Shown: positions 1 to 9,113, counted from the stretch's first letter. The stretch: 64,000 nt of DNA from Cydia pomonella (GCF_033807575.1 NC_084728.1:9499451-9563450), one strand, 5' to 3'. The notes: generated by a model not told the origin, from the letters alone. Numbers and translations: made by a program.

Positions 1-52
1 TGTATGAGTATTAGTTTCCTGTGGAAAGAAAAGTATAGTCATCGATAAAAGC
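1..52. repeat. Dispersed repeat, inverted partner at 8087-8140
   Basis: Positions about 4-50 are, with a few mismatches, the reverse complement of 8093-8138; shared pieces include CTTTTCTTTCCACA and TAATACTC. The two copies flank the first 8 kb in inverted orientation. They could be two independent copies of one dispersed repeat or the ends of a large composite; I see no duplication that would favour the second. Confidence 0.5.
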
Positions 53-172
53 ATCATTTCGTAGAAATTTGACGTTTTTAAATCACACTTGCACAGTCTG
101 TTCTATCAAAATCGCTGCAGTAATCTTGTTCTAACTCAATCATTGAAAGTTAAATTCCATCGCTCTGTTTTA

Positions 173-462
173 TGGCTCCTCTACACGATGGGCCATCATA
201 CTGGCCATGAAGATGGGCCAGCGTGTAGAAAGGGTAGTAAGTGGTGTCGGATGGCTTGTGGCGCAGCGGGATCAAAGTTAGTGGGCCAGCGATGTTGCCT
301 TACGCATCTACACGTGGCACATTCCATAGTGAATGCTCTCAACAGTCTCAACCATAACATGGCCATCTCGCTGGTCCAGCGCTGGGCCATCGTGTAGAGG
401 AGCCATAACCATCGCAAGGCCAACTCGCTGGTCCAGCGCTGGGCCATCGTGTACAGGAGCCA
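173..462. mobile_element. 290-bp MITE, TIR TGGCTCCTCTACACGATGGG, TSD TTA
   Basis: The left end TGGCTCCTCTACACG is matched by an inverted right end reading CGTGTACAGGAGCCA. TTA occurs immediately outside both ends (170-172 and 463-465), as expected for the 3-bp TWA duplication of PIF/Harbinger elements. The right half contains two near-identical ~50-bp blocks with the palindrome CGCTGGTCCAGCG. There is no coding capacity. Related copies lie at 43572-43913, 48313-48379 and 38599-38687. Superfamily is inferred from duplication length only. Confidence 0.65.
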
Positions 463-465
463 TTA

Positions 466-1098
466 CCTATTTGTGAGTATGGCTAATTTCACAAATGCTT
501 ACCGACATATATCACAATTTGACATTTACACTGAACTGTAAATGAAATGTCAAATTCGTACCAGTATTCAGTGCGAAGAGAAAGGTGGGTTACTATTGGA
601 ACTCACTTTTTTGTGACCTAATTTATCATTCTCGTGCCTAAGTTGATTAATAAAAGCTTAAAAAAAGAAGTTGGTGAGGCTCTGTGTACAAAATGTTGTC
701 ATTTTGGAGTTTTAGTTAGGCAATGCTATCGCAAACCAAGTTGGAGGAGGCCTATGCCTTACGGCACACCGAACTGAGGGATATATTATAAAAAACTAAA
801 AAATAAAACTCATTTGAAATGTATATAGTTCGGAATAAATGGCTTTATTATCGCAAACCAAAATTTAATCTCTTTTTTTTTACTTATTTACTTAACTTAT
901 CTTATTTATCGGCCAACCTTCGTAACTGTTTTCGGTTACGGTTGCCCGAAAAATAACCGATAATCGGTTATAATCGGTTGCGTTTTCGACAAAAAAATAC
1001 AAATTAACAATAAAGTAATTAAAAAATACGAGAATAAAAATTGCATTAGGGAACGTGAGAATTAGTCTTCGTTTTTTAATCAAACAAAGTGAAAATAT
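466..1098. other. AT-rich stretch without recognised gene
   Basis: No coding region is supported. A short LINE-tail-like stretch (GAGGAGGCCTATGCC, 747-761) and a small imperfect hairpin around 517-557 are visible. The short open frames here have no recognisable domain. Confidence 0.4.
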
Positions 1099-1257
1099 TC
1101 TCTCCCGAAATGGAATTTCATAGAAAAGGTACCGTTATTTCGCTAGGATCTCAAAGTCATTCTTCCCCCTTAAATAGTTTTTTTTGTCGATTCAGTTATG
1201 TTTTTTTCCAAATAGCGGAGCTATGCATTTATTCAGTTTTTACGTATGCTTGCAATA
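1099..1257 (+). repeat. ~160-bp dispersed repeat, direct copy at 8955-9113
   Basis: The segment starting TCTCCCGAAATGGAATTTC and running to TATGCTTGCAAT is present again with scattered substitutions at 8955-9113. The open frame across it (1089-1379) is not conserved in the second copy, so I treat it as non-coding. Confidence 0.7.
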
Positions 1258-1786
1258 TCTCAAGTGGACGCGAATATGCTGAGAAAAGAGAAGAAAATCT
1301 TTTTGCTACTTCCCTACTACAGGTAAGTTCCAATCGAGTTATTCGTGAGTTCCCGTGTTACCGCCGCAGTCTCATATAATTTACGATGAGAGATATAAAT
1401 ATCTTGAAAATATAATTGTAGGTGTCGAGTCGGATTGGCGGTTATGTTCTGCCTTTATACGTGCGCGGGTACACACCTACCACATGTGTTGAGATTTTGA
1501 TACTGTAAAGGGGCCCACTGCCCACTAATTACCAGTTCAACGGACTATGTCGGCCTGTCAGTTCTGTTATTCGCAATTGTCAGCTTTTGCGAATAACTGA
1601 CAAGCTGATATCGTCTCGTATCGTTTTTAAGTGTGCCCTGAAAACAGATTATTAGAATTCATATTGCGGAAGTGTGACTTATATATGAAAAGAAAAATGG
1701 TACGTATTATCGGATGGTACCTTCCGATTTTTATCTCGGATAAAAGAAAAATCACGTTTAGAAAATGACCCATATTTTATTATGGT

Positions 1787-2000
1787 AGAGGAGGCAAACG
1801 AGCAGACGGATTACCTGATGGCAAGCGATTACCGCTGCCCATGGACACTTGCAACACCAGAGGGGTTGTAAGTGGGTTGCCGGCATTTAAGATGGGAGTA
1901 CGCTCTTTTCTTGAAGGTCGTATCGGTCCGGAAATACCGCAGGCGACAGTTCATTCCACAGTTTAGCTGTGCGAGGCAGAAAGTTCCTGGAGAAACGCAC
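1787..2000 (+). repeat. Lepidopteran interspersed repeat (GGCAAACGAGCAGACGG family)
   Basis: About 215 bp starting GAGGCAAACGAGCAGACGG and ending near CTGGAGAAACGCAC. I recognise it as a widespread moth and butterfly repeat, probably the 3' portion of a non-LTR element. The frame crossing it (1872-2057) is incidental. No target duplication was identified. Confidence 0.5.
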
Positions 2001-2517
2001 ATAACAGTAAAATTATATCATATTATCATGTTAATAACTAAGTATAAACTAATATAATAATATAAATATAATTAAAATAACAAAAGCGAACTTATCCCTA
2101 TGAGGTCCCTTCCAGCTAACTTCAATCAAAAACGTTGGTAGAGGCTAATCAGTTTTACTTTGACTACTGATTCCTAAACATCACATTTATAGAATTGACC
2201 TGTCGGCTAGGAGAGTATGTAATTAGTTTGTAAACTACCTTCGAAATAGTTCCAAAACTTCGACAAAGCAATCAAAAGACTGGTCAGAATTGGTAAATGG
2301 AAATGGAAACTAATTTGTAAGCAGTTTGCACAGTAATAGTATATTAATGATGTATTATGTTTTGCAAATTTTGCTTTTTCCGTATTAAGTGGTTTTGGAA
2401 GCATCCATTGCGCGAGGACCGACATGCACCAGGCCATTGTTAGATTACCAGCAGAGTTTGCGTACTTGGTATTTATTAATTAGTTTGTTAGATTAAATTA
2501 AAATAAACACTTATTTA

Positions 2518-2570
2518 TACCGCGTCGGTGGCAAACAAGCATACGGCCCGCCTGATTATAACATGCGCAT
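2518..2570 (-). repeat. 3' fragment of the GACGTAGTAT retroposon family
   Basis: A short antisense copy of the high-copy retroposon 3' end (GTCGGTGGCAAACAAGC, then ATACGGCCCGCCTGAT). The fuller copy is at 9446-9806. Confidence 0.6.
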
Positions 2571-3006
2571 ATTCACGAAGCACTACCGTAAAATAATTGG
2601 TTTTAAGAAAATATTTATCTGTGTAATAAATCAACTTCACTGCATGAAATACGGGGTAGACTTATTATTATGATTTTAAGGGTAAGGCCTGAATAAATCA
2701 GTTGTTTCGTTGACTTGGAGTTTACTTTCGTCTCATACTCATAAAAGCCTTAATTAATACTAAAAAAAAATTAAAATCATCACCCATGCGGTAGGTGTGT
2801 ACCCTCCCAAAACGCAATAAATCCTTTTTTTGTACCAGATGTATCCTTTAAGGAGAAAGAGGCGGATTGGTAACCGATATTTAAAAAAAGGATTCTTATT
2901 TAAATGTTGGTTGCGTTAAACATTTTTGTATATATTTAATTACAGGTGAAGTGTTATAAAAATGTCATTTATAATGAACATAGTGAGATCACAACTATAG
3001 AATATT
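2571..3006. other. AT-rich sequence without recognised feature
   Basis: No gene, no clear repeat boundary and no RNA gene seen. Confidence 0.4.
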
Positions 3007-3136
3007 GTACGGTCGAGGAAATTGATTCTTTAGCAATTTGCGGTTCAAGTAAATTTGGTTGTACATACTTATGCTATGAACTTTCCAGTGTAAAGTGAAC
3101 CACAACCTGCTAAAGAATCAATTTCCTCGACTGTAC
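3007..3136. mobile_element. 130-bp hairpin MITE upstream of the DIRS element
   Basis: The left arm GTACGGTCGAGGAAATTGAT and the right arm ATCAATTTCCTCGACTGTAC are inverted copies; the similarity continues inward for about 50 nt through TTCTTTAGCA. It is non-coding. No unambiguous duplication is visible at the ends. Confidence 0.6.
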
Positions 3137-3177
3137 CTGGTAATATTACTATCTAAGGAGGAACAGGGAATTGATGT

Positions 3178-3356
3178 AATTATGTTTCACAGCTTCATTC
3201 TTTGCGATTTAAAGTTAACATAGTGTAGTAGCACCCCCAAGCATCAGCCTTGCACGGTTTTTAGAGTCTTGTACTGGCAACATTTAAAAAAGAAAAAGTT
3301 ACCCCTTCCACTACCCCCACCTGGCGACGGTAGGAACCGCCATTTTTACTTCATTA
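3178..3356 (+). repeat. DIRS left inverted terminal repeat
   Basis: About 179 bp from AATTATGTTTCACAGCTTC to GCCATTTTTACTTCATT. It is the near-exact reverse complement of 7827-8003, with differences only in the outer ~25 nt. It probably contains or adjoins the element promoter, but no core promoter motif is evident to me. Confidence 0.9.
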
Positions 3357-3426
3357 TTCATTCCCGTGCTCAAGCCTTCGCACGTGTACCTTCCACTTTA
3401 AACATGGGTGGTTCTTTTCAGACGAC

Positions 3427-4461
3427 ATGATAGTCGATTCTGAAGCACGTCAAGAACGAAGCTTGTCGCCGCGTGGTCACGTGGCCTCGCCGCCGCCGCC
3501 TCGCGCCGCAGCGCCGACGCCAACACCAGTACGAGACCCGCCACAACAACCATTGTCCCAGCCCCCGACGCAACAAGAGCCGCCGCGACCAGCCTCTCCG
3601 CGCCCAGGCCCGTCGTCTGCTCCAGATCTACCAGAAACTCAACCACAGGTACTTTCGTCGTCCCCTAAGGATCAAGAACTCGGTGACGACATCTTGCTAA
3701 TGCTAGGCGATGCTCCAAAACCAGAACTGGCGTTAGGTGACAGCATACATACGGATGTGGCCAGTAGGTGGCATGAAATCTTACTAAAAGGTTTACAAAA
3801 GGAGGTTAAAGAAAAGCTTTTTTAAGAGTACCTCGTGCCCAGCAATTGTGACCTCTTAGTTGCACCTACACTTAACGCCGAGGCTAAAGCGGCATTAACA
3901 GATAATTTAATAAAAAGAGATCATGCCATAATGGAAAAACAGAAACAATTAGGAATTGCTTTGTCAGCACTCGCGCAGGCCATGGATTTATTGCTTAAAC
4001 CAGATGCATCTGCTCAAAATATTTTGAAACCAGTCAGTGATGCTTGTCGTATCTTGTGCGATAGCCACTATTTAGAAACAAAGACACGTCGCTACTTTGT
4101 GGCTTCGTCAATTAACACCGATCTTAAAGAAACGCTTACTAATACAGTTAGAGACGGTTTCCTCTTCGGAGATAATATAACTGACAAATTAAAAGTTGCC
4201 CAATCTGTTCAAAAGTCTGGTGAAATATTAAAACATACGCCAAAACCGTTAAATAATCGTTTTAATAAAAATAATTTTGTACTTAACAAAAAGTCGCACA
4301 AAAACAATTTAAACTTCAAACCCCTGCATCAAAGGAGGCAGAGCAAGCCAGATGCAGGGCACTACCGACCGTCGCCGCGCTCCAGCCGCCCGAGCGGCGC
4401 CCGCGCCCCGCGCCGCCCGAGCTCGCCGCGCCGCCGCAGCTACCGGAGCTACAGGAGATAG
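3427..4461 (+). pseudogene. DIRS gag-like protein, one in-frame stop
   Basis: A 345-codon frame from ATG 3427 to the stop at 4459-4461, interrupted once by TAA at 3823-3825. Both halves are in the same frame and both look like DIRS Gag. Residues ~20-80 are proline-rich. Residues ~100-135 (SRWHEILLKGLQKEV, then EYLVPSNC) and the stretch LNAEAKAALTDNLIKRD match the usual DIRS Gag core. The last ~45 residues are very rich in R, S and P (RRPSSPRRRSYRSYRR), typical of nucleic-acid binding. Gag would coat element RNA. The 3' end overlaps pol by 175 nt in a different frame and contains a candidate frameshift site. Either the stop is a recent mutation or it is read through; mutation is simpler. Confidence 0.85.
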
Positions 4462-6344
4462 CTGAACACGAGGTACGATATGCAGGACGATTACGAAACT
4501 ATACCCATAAATGGGCACAAATCACTTCGGATCCTACGATCCTTCAATGGACCCAAGGGTATAAAATTCCTTTTACTTCTGTGCCAACCAGAAGAGATTG
4601 TCCTGCTGTTTATTCCAAGACAAGATCGGAACGATCTGAGTATGAAAAAGCTATCAATAAGCTTTTAGAAATTAATGCCATTTCTATGTGTGAGCATGAT
4701 CCCGACGAATTCATTTCTAGTATTTTTCTTGTACCTAAACCAAATGGCGAGAAAAGGTTCATTCTAAATTTAAAATGCCTCAATAAGTTTATCGAAACTC
4801 GCCATTTTAAAATGGAAGACTATAGAACTGCGTCTAAATTGATAACTCAGGATTGTTATATGGCTTCTATTGATATTAAAGATGCCTATCTTTTGATTCC
4901 TATATATAAACCACATAGAAAATACCTACGGTTTATGTTCAACGATACTTTATTTGAGTTCAATTCTCTCGCGTTTGGTTTATGTACCTCGCCGTACGTT
5001 TTCACAAAAATGCTAAAACCTATAGTCGAGTACTTAAGACTACACAACTATCTGTCGTGTATATATCTGGATGATATATTATGTGTGGGTAGAACTCGTG
5101 ATGAATGTCTTGCAAATGTCACTGCATCCAAATCTTTATTAGAAGATTTAGGATTTATTATTAATAGCGAAAAAAGTTGCTTTACGCCAAGTACAAAATG
5201 TAAATTTTTAGGATTTGTGTTTGACTCGCAAAGAATGACGTTAACGTTACCTGACTCAAAAGGAGACAAAATAAAAGATAAGCTTACGACATTTATCCGA
5301 ATCTATAAATGTAAATTACGCGAATTTGCTAGATTAATTGGTCTTTTAATATCTGTCTGCCCTGCTATACAATATTCTTGGTTATACACTAAGCTTTTAG
5401 AACGTCATAAATATCTTTGTTTACTTAAACATTCTAGCTATGAAGCTACAATCACAATATCACCTGAAATAAAAGATGACTTGTGTTGGTGGATTCAAAA
5501 TATTGACAACGGCTTTTGTCCGTTCAGATTTAACCAATTCCACTTAGAAATATTTTCTGATGCATCAAGATCTGGCTGGGGAGCATACTGTAATAATCAA
5601 AAAGCTTATGGTTACTGGAAAGAGAGTGAACGTTTGTTACATATTAATGAATTAGAGTTAAATGCAGCTTTTTTGGCTTTAAAGACGTTTGCAAACCAAG
5701 TTCATAATTGCGAAATTCTTTTAAGAATCGATAATGTTACCGCCATCGCTTGCATAAACAGAATGGGCAGCGTCCAATTTCCTCACTTAAATCGTATTAC
5801 AAGGGAAATCTGGCAGTGGTGTGAAAGGCGTAAAATTATAATATTCGCGTCATATATCAATACTAAGGAAAACTATGAAGCTGACAAATTATCGCGTACT
5901 AAATTTTCTGACACCGAATGGGAACTAAGTAATAATGCATTCGTAAAAATAAAACAAACTTTTGGTATGCCTGAGGTCGATTTATTTGCAAGCCGTTATA
6001 ATACTAAGTGTCCTCTATACGTTACCTGGAGGAACGACCCAGATGCGTGGACGATCGACGCTTTTACATTTTCCTGGAAAAATATTAATTTTTACGCCTT
6101 TCCACCATTCTCATTAATTTTAAAGGTCATACAAAAAATCATTAATGATAAAGCCGAGGGTATACTTGTCGTTCCAAACTGGCCCACACAGCCATGGTTC
6201 CCTCTGTATTCGAAATCATTAGTTGAAAAACCCATTTACTTTCGACCAAGTGCTAATTTGCTAATGTCTCCTTGCAGGTCGACTCACAACTTGCACAGGA
6301 CCCTGTCGTTGATTGCCGCAAAATTATCAGGGACTCGTTACTAA
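4287..6344 (+). CDS. DIRS pol: reverse transcriptase-RNase H
   Basis: The frame is open from just after a stop at 4284-4286 to 6344. No ATG is needed if it is entered by frameshifting from gag. The segment before 4581 is real protein: it reads THKWAQITSDPTILQW and then GYKIPF, typical of the DIRS RT N-terminus. RT motifs follow: FLVPKPNGEKRFILNLK, MASIDIKDAYLLIPI, FGLCTSPYVF and the catalytic YLDDIL near 5068. RNase H follows: EIFSDASRSGWGAY, ELELNAAFLAL, RIDNVTA, ENYEADKLSR. The C-terminal block PEVDLFASRYN to PPFSLILKVIQKI is the conserved DIRS tail. No internal stops. It would copy element RNA into circular DNA with the recombinase as integrase. The recombinase frame overlaps its last 88 nt. 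Confidence 0.93.
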   Translation, partial: QKVAQKQFKLQTPASKEAEQARCRALPTVAALQPPERRPRPAPPELAAPPQLPELQEIAEHEVRYAGRLRNYTHKWAQITSDPTILQWTQGYKIPFTSVPTRRDCPAVYSKTRSERSEYEKAINKLLEINAISMCEHDPDEFISSIFLVPKPNGEKRFILNLKCLNKFIETRHFKMEDYRTASKLITQDCYMASIDIKDAYLLIPIYKPHRKYLRFMFNDTLFEFNSLAFGLCTSPYVFTKMLKPIVEYLRLHNYLSCIYLDDILCVGRTRDECLANVTASKSLLEDLGFIINSEKSCFTPSTKCKFLGFVFDSQRMTLTLPDSKGDKIKDKLTTFIRIYKCKLREFARLIGLLISVCPAIQYSWLYTKLLERHKYLCLLKHSSYEATITISPEIKDDLCWWIQNIDNGFCPFRFNQFHLEIFSDASRSGWGAYCNNQKAYGYWKESERLLHINELELNAAFLALKTFANQVHNCEILLRIDNVTAIACINRMGSVQFPHLNRITREIWQWCERRKIIIFASYINTKENYEADKLSRTKFSDTEWELSNNAFVKIKQTFGMPEVDLFASRYNTKCPLYVTWRNDPDAWTIDAFTFSWKNINFYAFPPFSLILKVIQKIINDKAEGILVVPNWPTQPWFPLYSKSLVEKPIYFRPSANLLMSPCRSTHNLHRTLSLIAAKLSGTRY
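4308..4359 (+). promoter_or_regulatory. Candidate -1 ribosomal frameshift signal (gag to pol)
   Basis: TTTAAAC lies at 4308-4314. In gag frame it reads T TTA AAC, the X XXY YYZ phase required for -1 slippage. Pol is exactly the -1 frame and is open from 4287. After a 7-nt spacer, CCCTGCATC (4322-4330) is perfectly complementary to GATGCAGGG (4351-4359), giving a 9-bp stem with a 20-nt loop. The following ~90 nt are extremely GC-rich and may add structure or a pseudoknot. All components are read directly; function is inferred. Confidence 0.75.
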
Positions 6345-7297
6345 ATAGATCATTATCCCTCAGATCGGTTGAAATAATGTTATCTTCACTATCTGATAAT
6401 ACATACAAACAATATGGCCCATGCATCAAAGCCTATATTGATTATTGTAAAACCCTTGGCCATGATTATATGGAAATATCAATACCAATTATTATTGATT
6501 TTCTAACCCGTATTTTCGATACTGGCGCTAAGTATGGAACGATTAATAATTATAAATCAGCTATTTCATTATTATTAAGTTGCACTTTAAATGATGATCG
6601 AATCAAACGGTTTATGAAGGGCGTTTTCAAATTAAGACCGACATTACCCAAATATAATATAACATGGAACCCAAGTACAGTTCTTAACCACCTGGGCCAG
6701 AAATGGCCTAATGATCATCTTAGTTTGGAAACGCTTTCAAAGAAAACACTCACCTTGTTGGCGTTATGCTCGGCACATCGAGTGCAAACCTTTTCATTAA
6801 TAGAGTTGAGTAACGTAAACATGCAAACCGATTCAGAAATTGTTATCAAAATTCCAGCTTTAATTAAAACGTCACGACCTGCGTCGTTTCAGCCAATTCT
6901 TAGACTACCGTTTTTCAACGAACGTCCTGAAATTTGTCCAGCGAGATGTCTTAAAACTTACATAAATAAAACAAAAACAATCCGCCATTCAAATAACCAT
7001 TATTTATTTATAAGTTACAAAAAACCGCACAATAAAGTCACATCTCAAACGCTAAGTTCTTGGATAAAAACAACACTGCGCGATAGTGGAATAGACACTT
7101 CCATATTCACTGCACACAGCACTCGCCACTCGGCCACATCCACTGCCAACAAGATGGGTGTAAATCTTGACTTAATCCGTAAGACAGCGGGATGGACTGA
7201 TGGCTCATGTGTATTCGCCAAATATTATCATAAAGAGATAATCACAGATTTTAATCAATTCGCTCGTTCAATTCTCTCTTCTGCCGAAGACCTGTAA
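6257..7297 (+). CDS. DIRS tyrosine recombinase (YR)
   Basis: The frame is open from 6257 to the TAA at 7295-7297, about 346 codons; the first in-frame ATG is near 6377, inside an otherwise YR-like N-terminus. Catalytic-box residues are visible: ALCSAHRVQTFSL (first Arg), AHSTRHSATS (His-x-x-Arg) and AKYYHKE (nucleophilic Tyr), with GVNLDLIRKTAGW between. The family (DIRS/phage-integrase-like YR) integrates the circular DNA copy by site-specific recombination. It overlaps pol by 88 nt in the -1 frame. No canonical slippery heptamer is seen in that overlap; a splice-acceptor-like TCTCCTTGCAG ends at 6278. Frame intact. Confidence 0.93.
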   Translation, partial: FANVSLQVDSQLAQDPVVDCRKIIRDSLLNRSLSLRSVEIMLSSLSDNTYKQYGPCIKAYIDYCKTLGHDYMEISIPIIIDFLTRIFDTGAKYGTINNYKSAISLLLSCTLNDDRIKRFMKGVFKLRPTLPKYNITWNPSTVLNHLGQKWPNDHLSLETLSKKTLTLLALCSAHRVQTFSLIELSNVNMQTDSEIVIKIPALIKTSRPASFQPILRLPFFNERPEICPARCLKTYINKTKTIRHSNNHYLFISYKKPHNKVTSQTLSSWIKTTLRDSGIDTSIFTAHSTRHSATSTANKMGVNLDLIRKTAGWTDGSCVFAKYYHKEIITDFNQFARSILSSAEDL

Positions 7298-7599
7298 ATA
7301 AAACAAAATGTTGTTATTATAACTATTATAAGACTTTCTGATACATATAGATACATATATGATTGTTGTAAAAAAGTACGTTATACTAGTGATAAATTGT
7401 ATACATTGAATATGTTTAAGATAAACAATTCAAATAAATCTAAAGATTTTTGGAAAGATGTTTGATTACATGTAATAATAATCATGATGTTTACTAATGT
7501 GAATAAATAAATGATTTGATATCATTAATGGTTATTACTTGCCTAAGTAAATCCTTGGATCCTTGACGCTTTATTTCACATTGGCATGCTCTGAACATC

Positions 7600-7720
7600 C
7601 TACACTATGTTAACTTTAAATCGCAAAGAATGAAGCTGTGAAACATAATTGAAGATCAAACGAACTTACCAAGTGAAGTTCGATCGAAATTATGTGAACA
7701 GCTTCATTCGACGCGATTTA
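7600..7720 (+). repeat. DIRS internal complementary region (ICR)
   Basis: Nucleotides 7600-7650 are the complement of the left terminus (CTACACTATG to GAAACATAATT); 7647-7720 are the complement of the right terminus (AATTGAAGATC to GACGCGATTTA). The two halves meet at AATT. This is the expected joint copied across the ends of a circular DIRS intermediate, and its match to the outer 25 nt of each flank defines the element ends. Confidence 0.9.
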
Positions 7721-7826
7721 TAACAACCCGCCCTCTAATTATAAATATTGAGTACACAATGTTAACGCCCTACCCTCATTATACATATAGATGTGAAATA
7801 AAGGCGTTCAAATTATGCTGTAAACA

Positions 7827-8044
7827 AATGAAGTAAAAATGGCGGTTCCTACCGTCGCCAGGTGGGGGTAGTGGAAGGGGTAACTTTTTCTTTTTTAAAT
7901 GTTGCCAGTACAAGACTCTAAAAACCGTGCAAGGCTGATGCTTGGGGGTGCTACTACACTATGTTAACTTTAAATCGCGTCGAATGAAGCTGTTCACATA
8001 ATTTCGATCGAACTTCACTTGGTAAGTTCGTTTGATCTTCAATT
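7827..8044 (+). repeat. DIRS right inverted terminal repeat plus extension
   Basis: 7827-8003 mirrors the left repeat. 8004-8044 is an extra ~41-bp extension absent from the left end but present as its complement in the ICR. Unequal terminal repeats with a right-end extension are typical of DIRS1-like architecture. Confidence 0.88.
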
Positions 8045-8086
8045 CTTATTGTCAAAATAAGTTTTTTGCAAAAATATCATTTTTGG

Positions 8087-8390
8087 TACAAGCTTTTATC
8101 GCTGTCTGTACTTTTCTTTCCACAAGTAACTAATACTCATCGAGACAATTCTAAAAACTCCAAACACAATTAGGTTACGTTGTTTTATCACAGAGTTCCT
8201 ATGTCCACCTCCTGTCTCCATCATCAGATCATCTCGATGGTGCCATAATATTGCATTGTCACCCGACTTACATATGTATGCAAATTTTCAGCTCAATCGG
8301 AAACCGGGAAATGGACCAAATTTAACTTGCAAGATTTGATTACAAACAGACAACGGTCAGGTGAAAGTAAATAAAAGCTTGTTATAAAAG
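8087..8390 (-). repeat. Dispersed repeat copy (partner of 1-52) and adjoining repeat
   Basis: 8093-8138 is the inverted partner of the window's first 50 bp. The adjoining stretch to ~8390 (CAATCGGAAACCGGGAAATG and ACAGACAACGGTCAGGTGAA) resembles a common lepidopteran repeat tail. Non-coding. Confidence 0.4.
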
Positions 8391-8644
8391 CTTGTAAAAA
8401 TAAAACATAGGTTTAGAATGTAAAATATTGAATAAGAATAAGAATAAGAAATATTTATTAGCACAAAAAGTTACAAAATTTAGATTAATATTGCCTGTTA
8501 AATATCAAAATGTGACCAAAATAAGAATGATGTCAAATGTCATTGAAAGTATTGACTTCAGAAATAATATGTGAATGCGTAAATTCTTTGTTTTTTATAA
8601 GCTTTTATAGGTTCTTCAAAAAAGGAGTGTACAGGTTTTTAAAG
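8391..8644. other. AT-rich sequence without recognised feature
   Basis: Only a short AATAAGAATAAG simple repeat near 8432-8449; no gene seen. Confidence 0.4.
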
Positions 8645-8759
8645 GGTCGGCAACGCGCATGTAACACCTCTGGAGTTGCAGGCGTCCATAGGTTGCGGTG
8701 ACTGCTTACCATCAGGCGGGCCGTATGCTTGTTTGCCACCGTCGTGGTAAAAAAAAAAG
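8645..8759 (+). repeat. GACGTAGTAT retroposon, 5'-truncated, A-run tail
   Basis: From GGGTCGGCAACGCGCATG to GCCACCGTCGTGGT plus an A-run. A 5'-truncated copy of the family described at 9446-9806. Confidence 0.65.
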
Positions 8760-8954
8760 TTTCATCTGTTCCGTTGTCTGTGGGTTTCAAAATTGCAAAA
8801 CAAAATATAATTGTTAAGATTTAGTTAGTGAAAAAACTTTTCTCCCGAAAACTATTTTTTTTAAAGTGAAACCTATAAACCTAGATTATATTATTCTGAA
8901 GCGGTAGACATCAAAATCAAAGAGATTTGTTAAGATTTAGTTAGTGGAAATCGT

Positions 8955-9113
8955 TTTCTCCCGAAATGGAATTTCATAGAAAAAGTACCGTTATTTCGCT
9001 AGGATCGCAAAGTTATTCTTCCCTCTTACATAGTTTTTTTGTCGATTCAGTTTTTTTTTTCTTCAAAATGGCGGAGCTAGACAAGTATTTAGTTTTTAGG
9101 TATGCTTGCAATG
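8955..9113 (+). repeat. Second copy of the 1099-1257 repeat
   Basis: Same order of sequence as 1099-1257 with scattered substitutions and a different T-run length. The reading frames do not survive in this copy, supporting a non-coding repeat. Confidence 0.7.

Larger units (their letters stand above)
3178..8044 (+). mobile_element. DIRS-type tyrosine-recombinase retrotransposon, structurally complete
   Basis: The 4.9-kb element has, in order: left inverted terminal repeat, gag, RT-RNase H, tyrosine recombinase, internal complementary region, and right inverted terminal repeat with a ~41-bp extension. The termini are fixed by the internal complementary region at 7600-7720. This region reads as the complement of the left end up to AATT at 3178-3181, then as the complement of the right end back from AATT at 8041-8044. 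In DIRS biology this region templates closure of a circular intermediate that the recombinase inserts without a target duplication; none is seen here. Enzyme frames are intact but gag has one in-frame stop, so this copy is nearly but not fully coding-competent. Class is certain; family within DIRS is not determined. Confidence 0.93.

Noticed and set aside
1089..1379. 96-codon candidate gene
   Set aside because: Lies on a repeat whose second copy (8955-9113) does not keep the frame.
5048..5269. Minus-strand ORF
   Set aside because: Antisense shadow of the DIRS RT.
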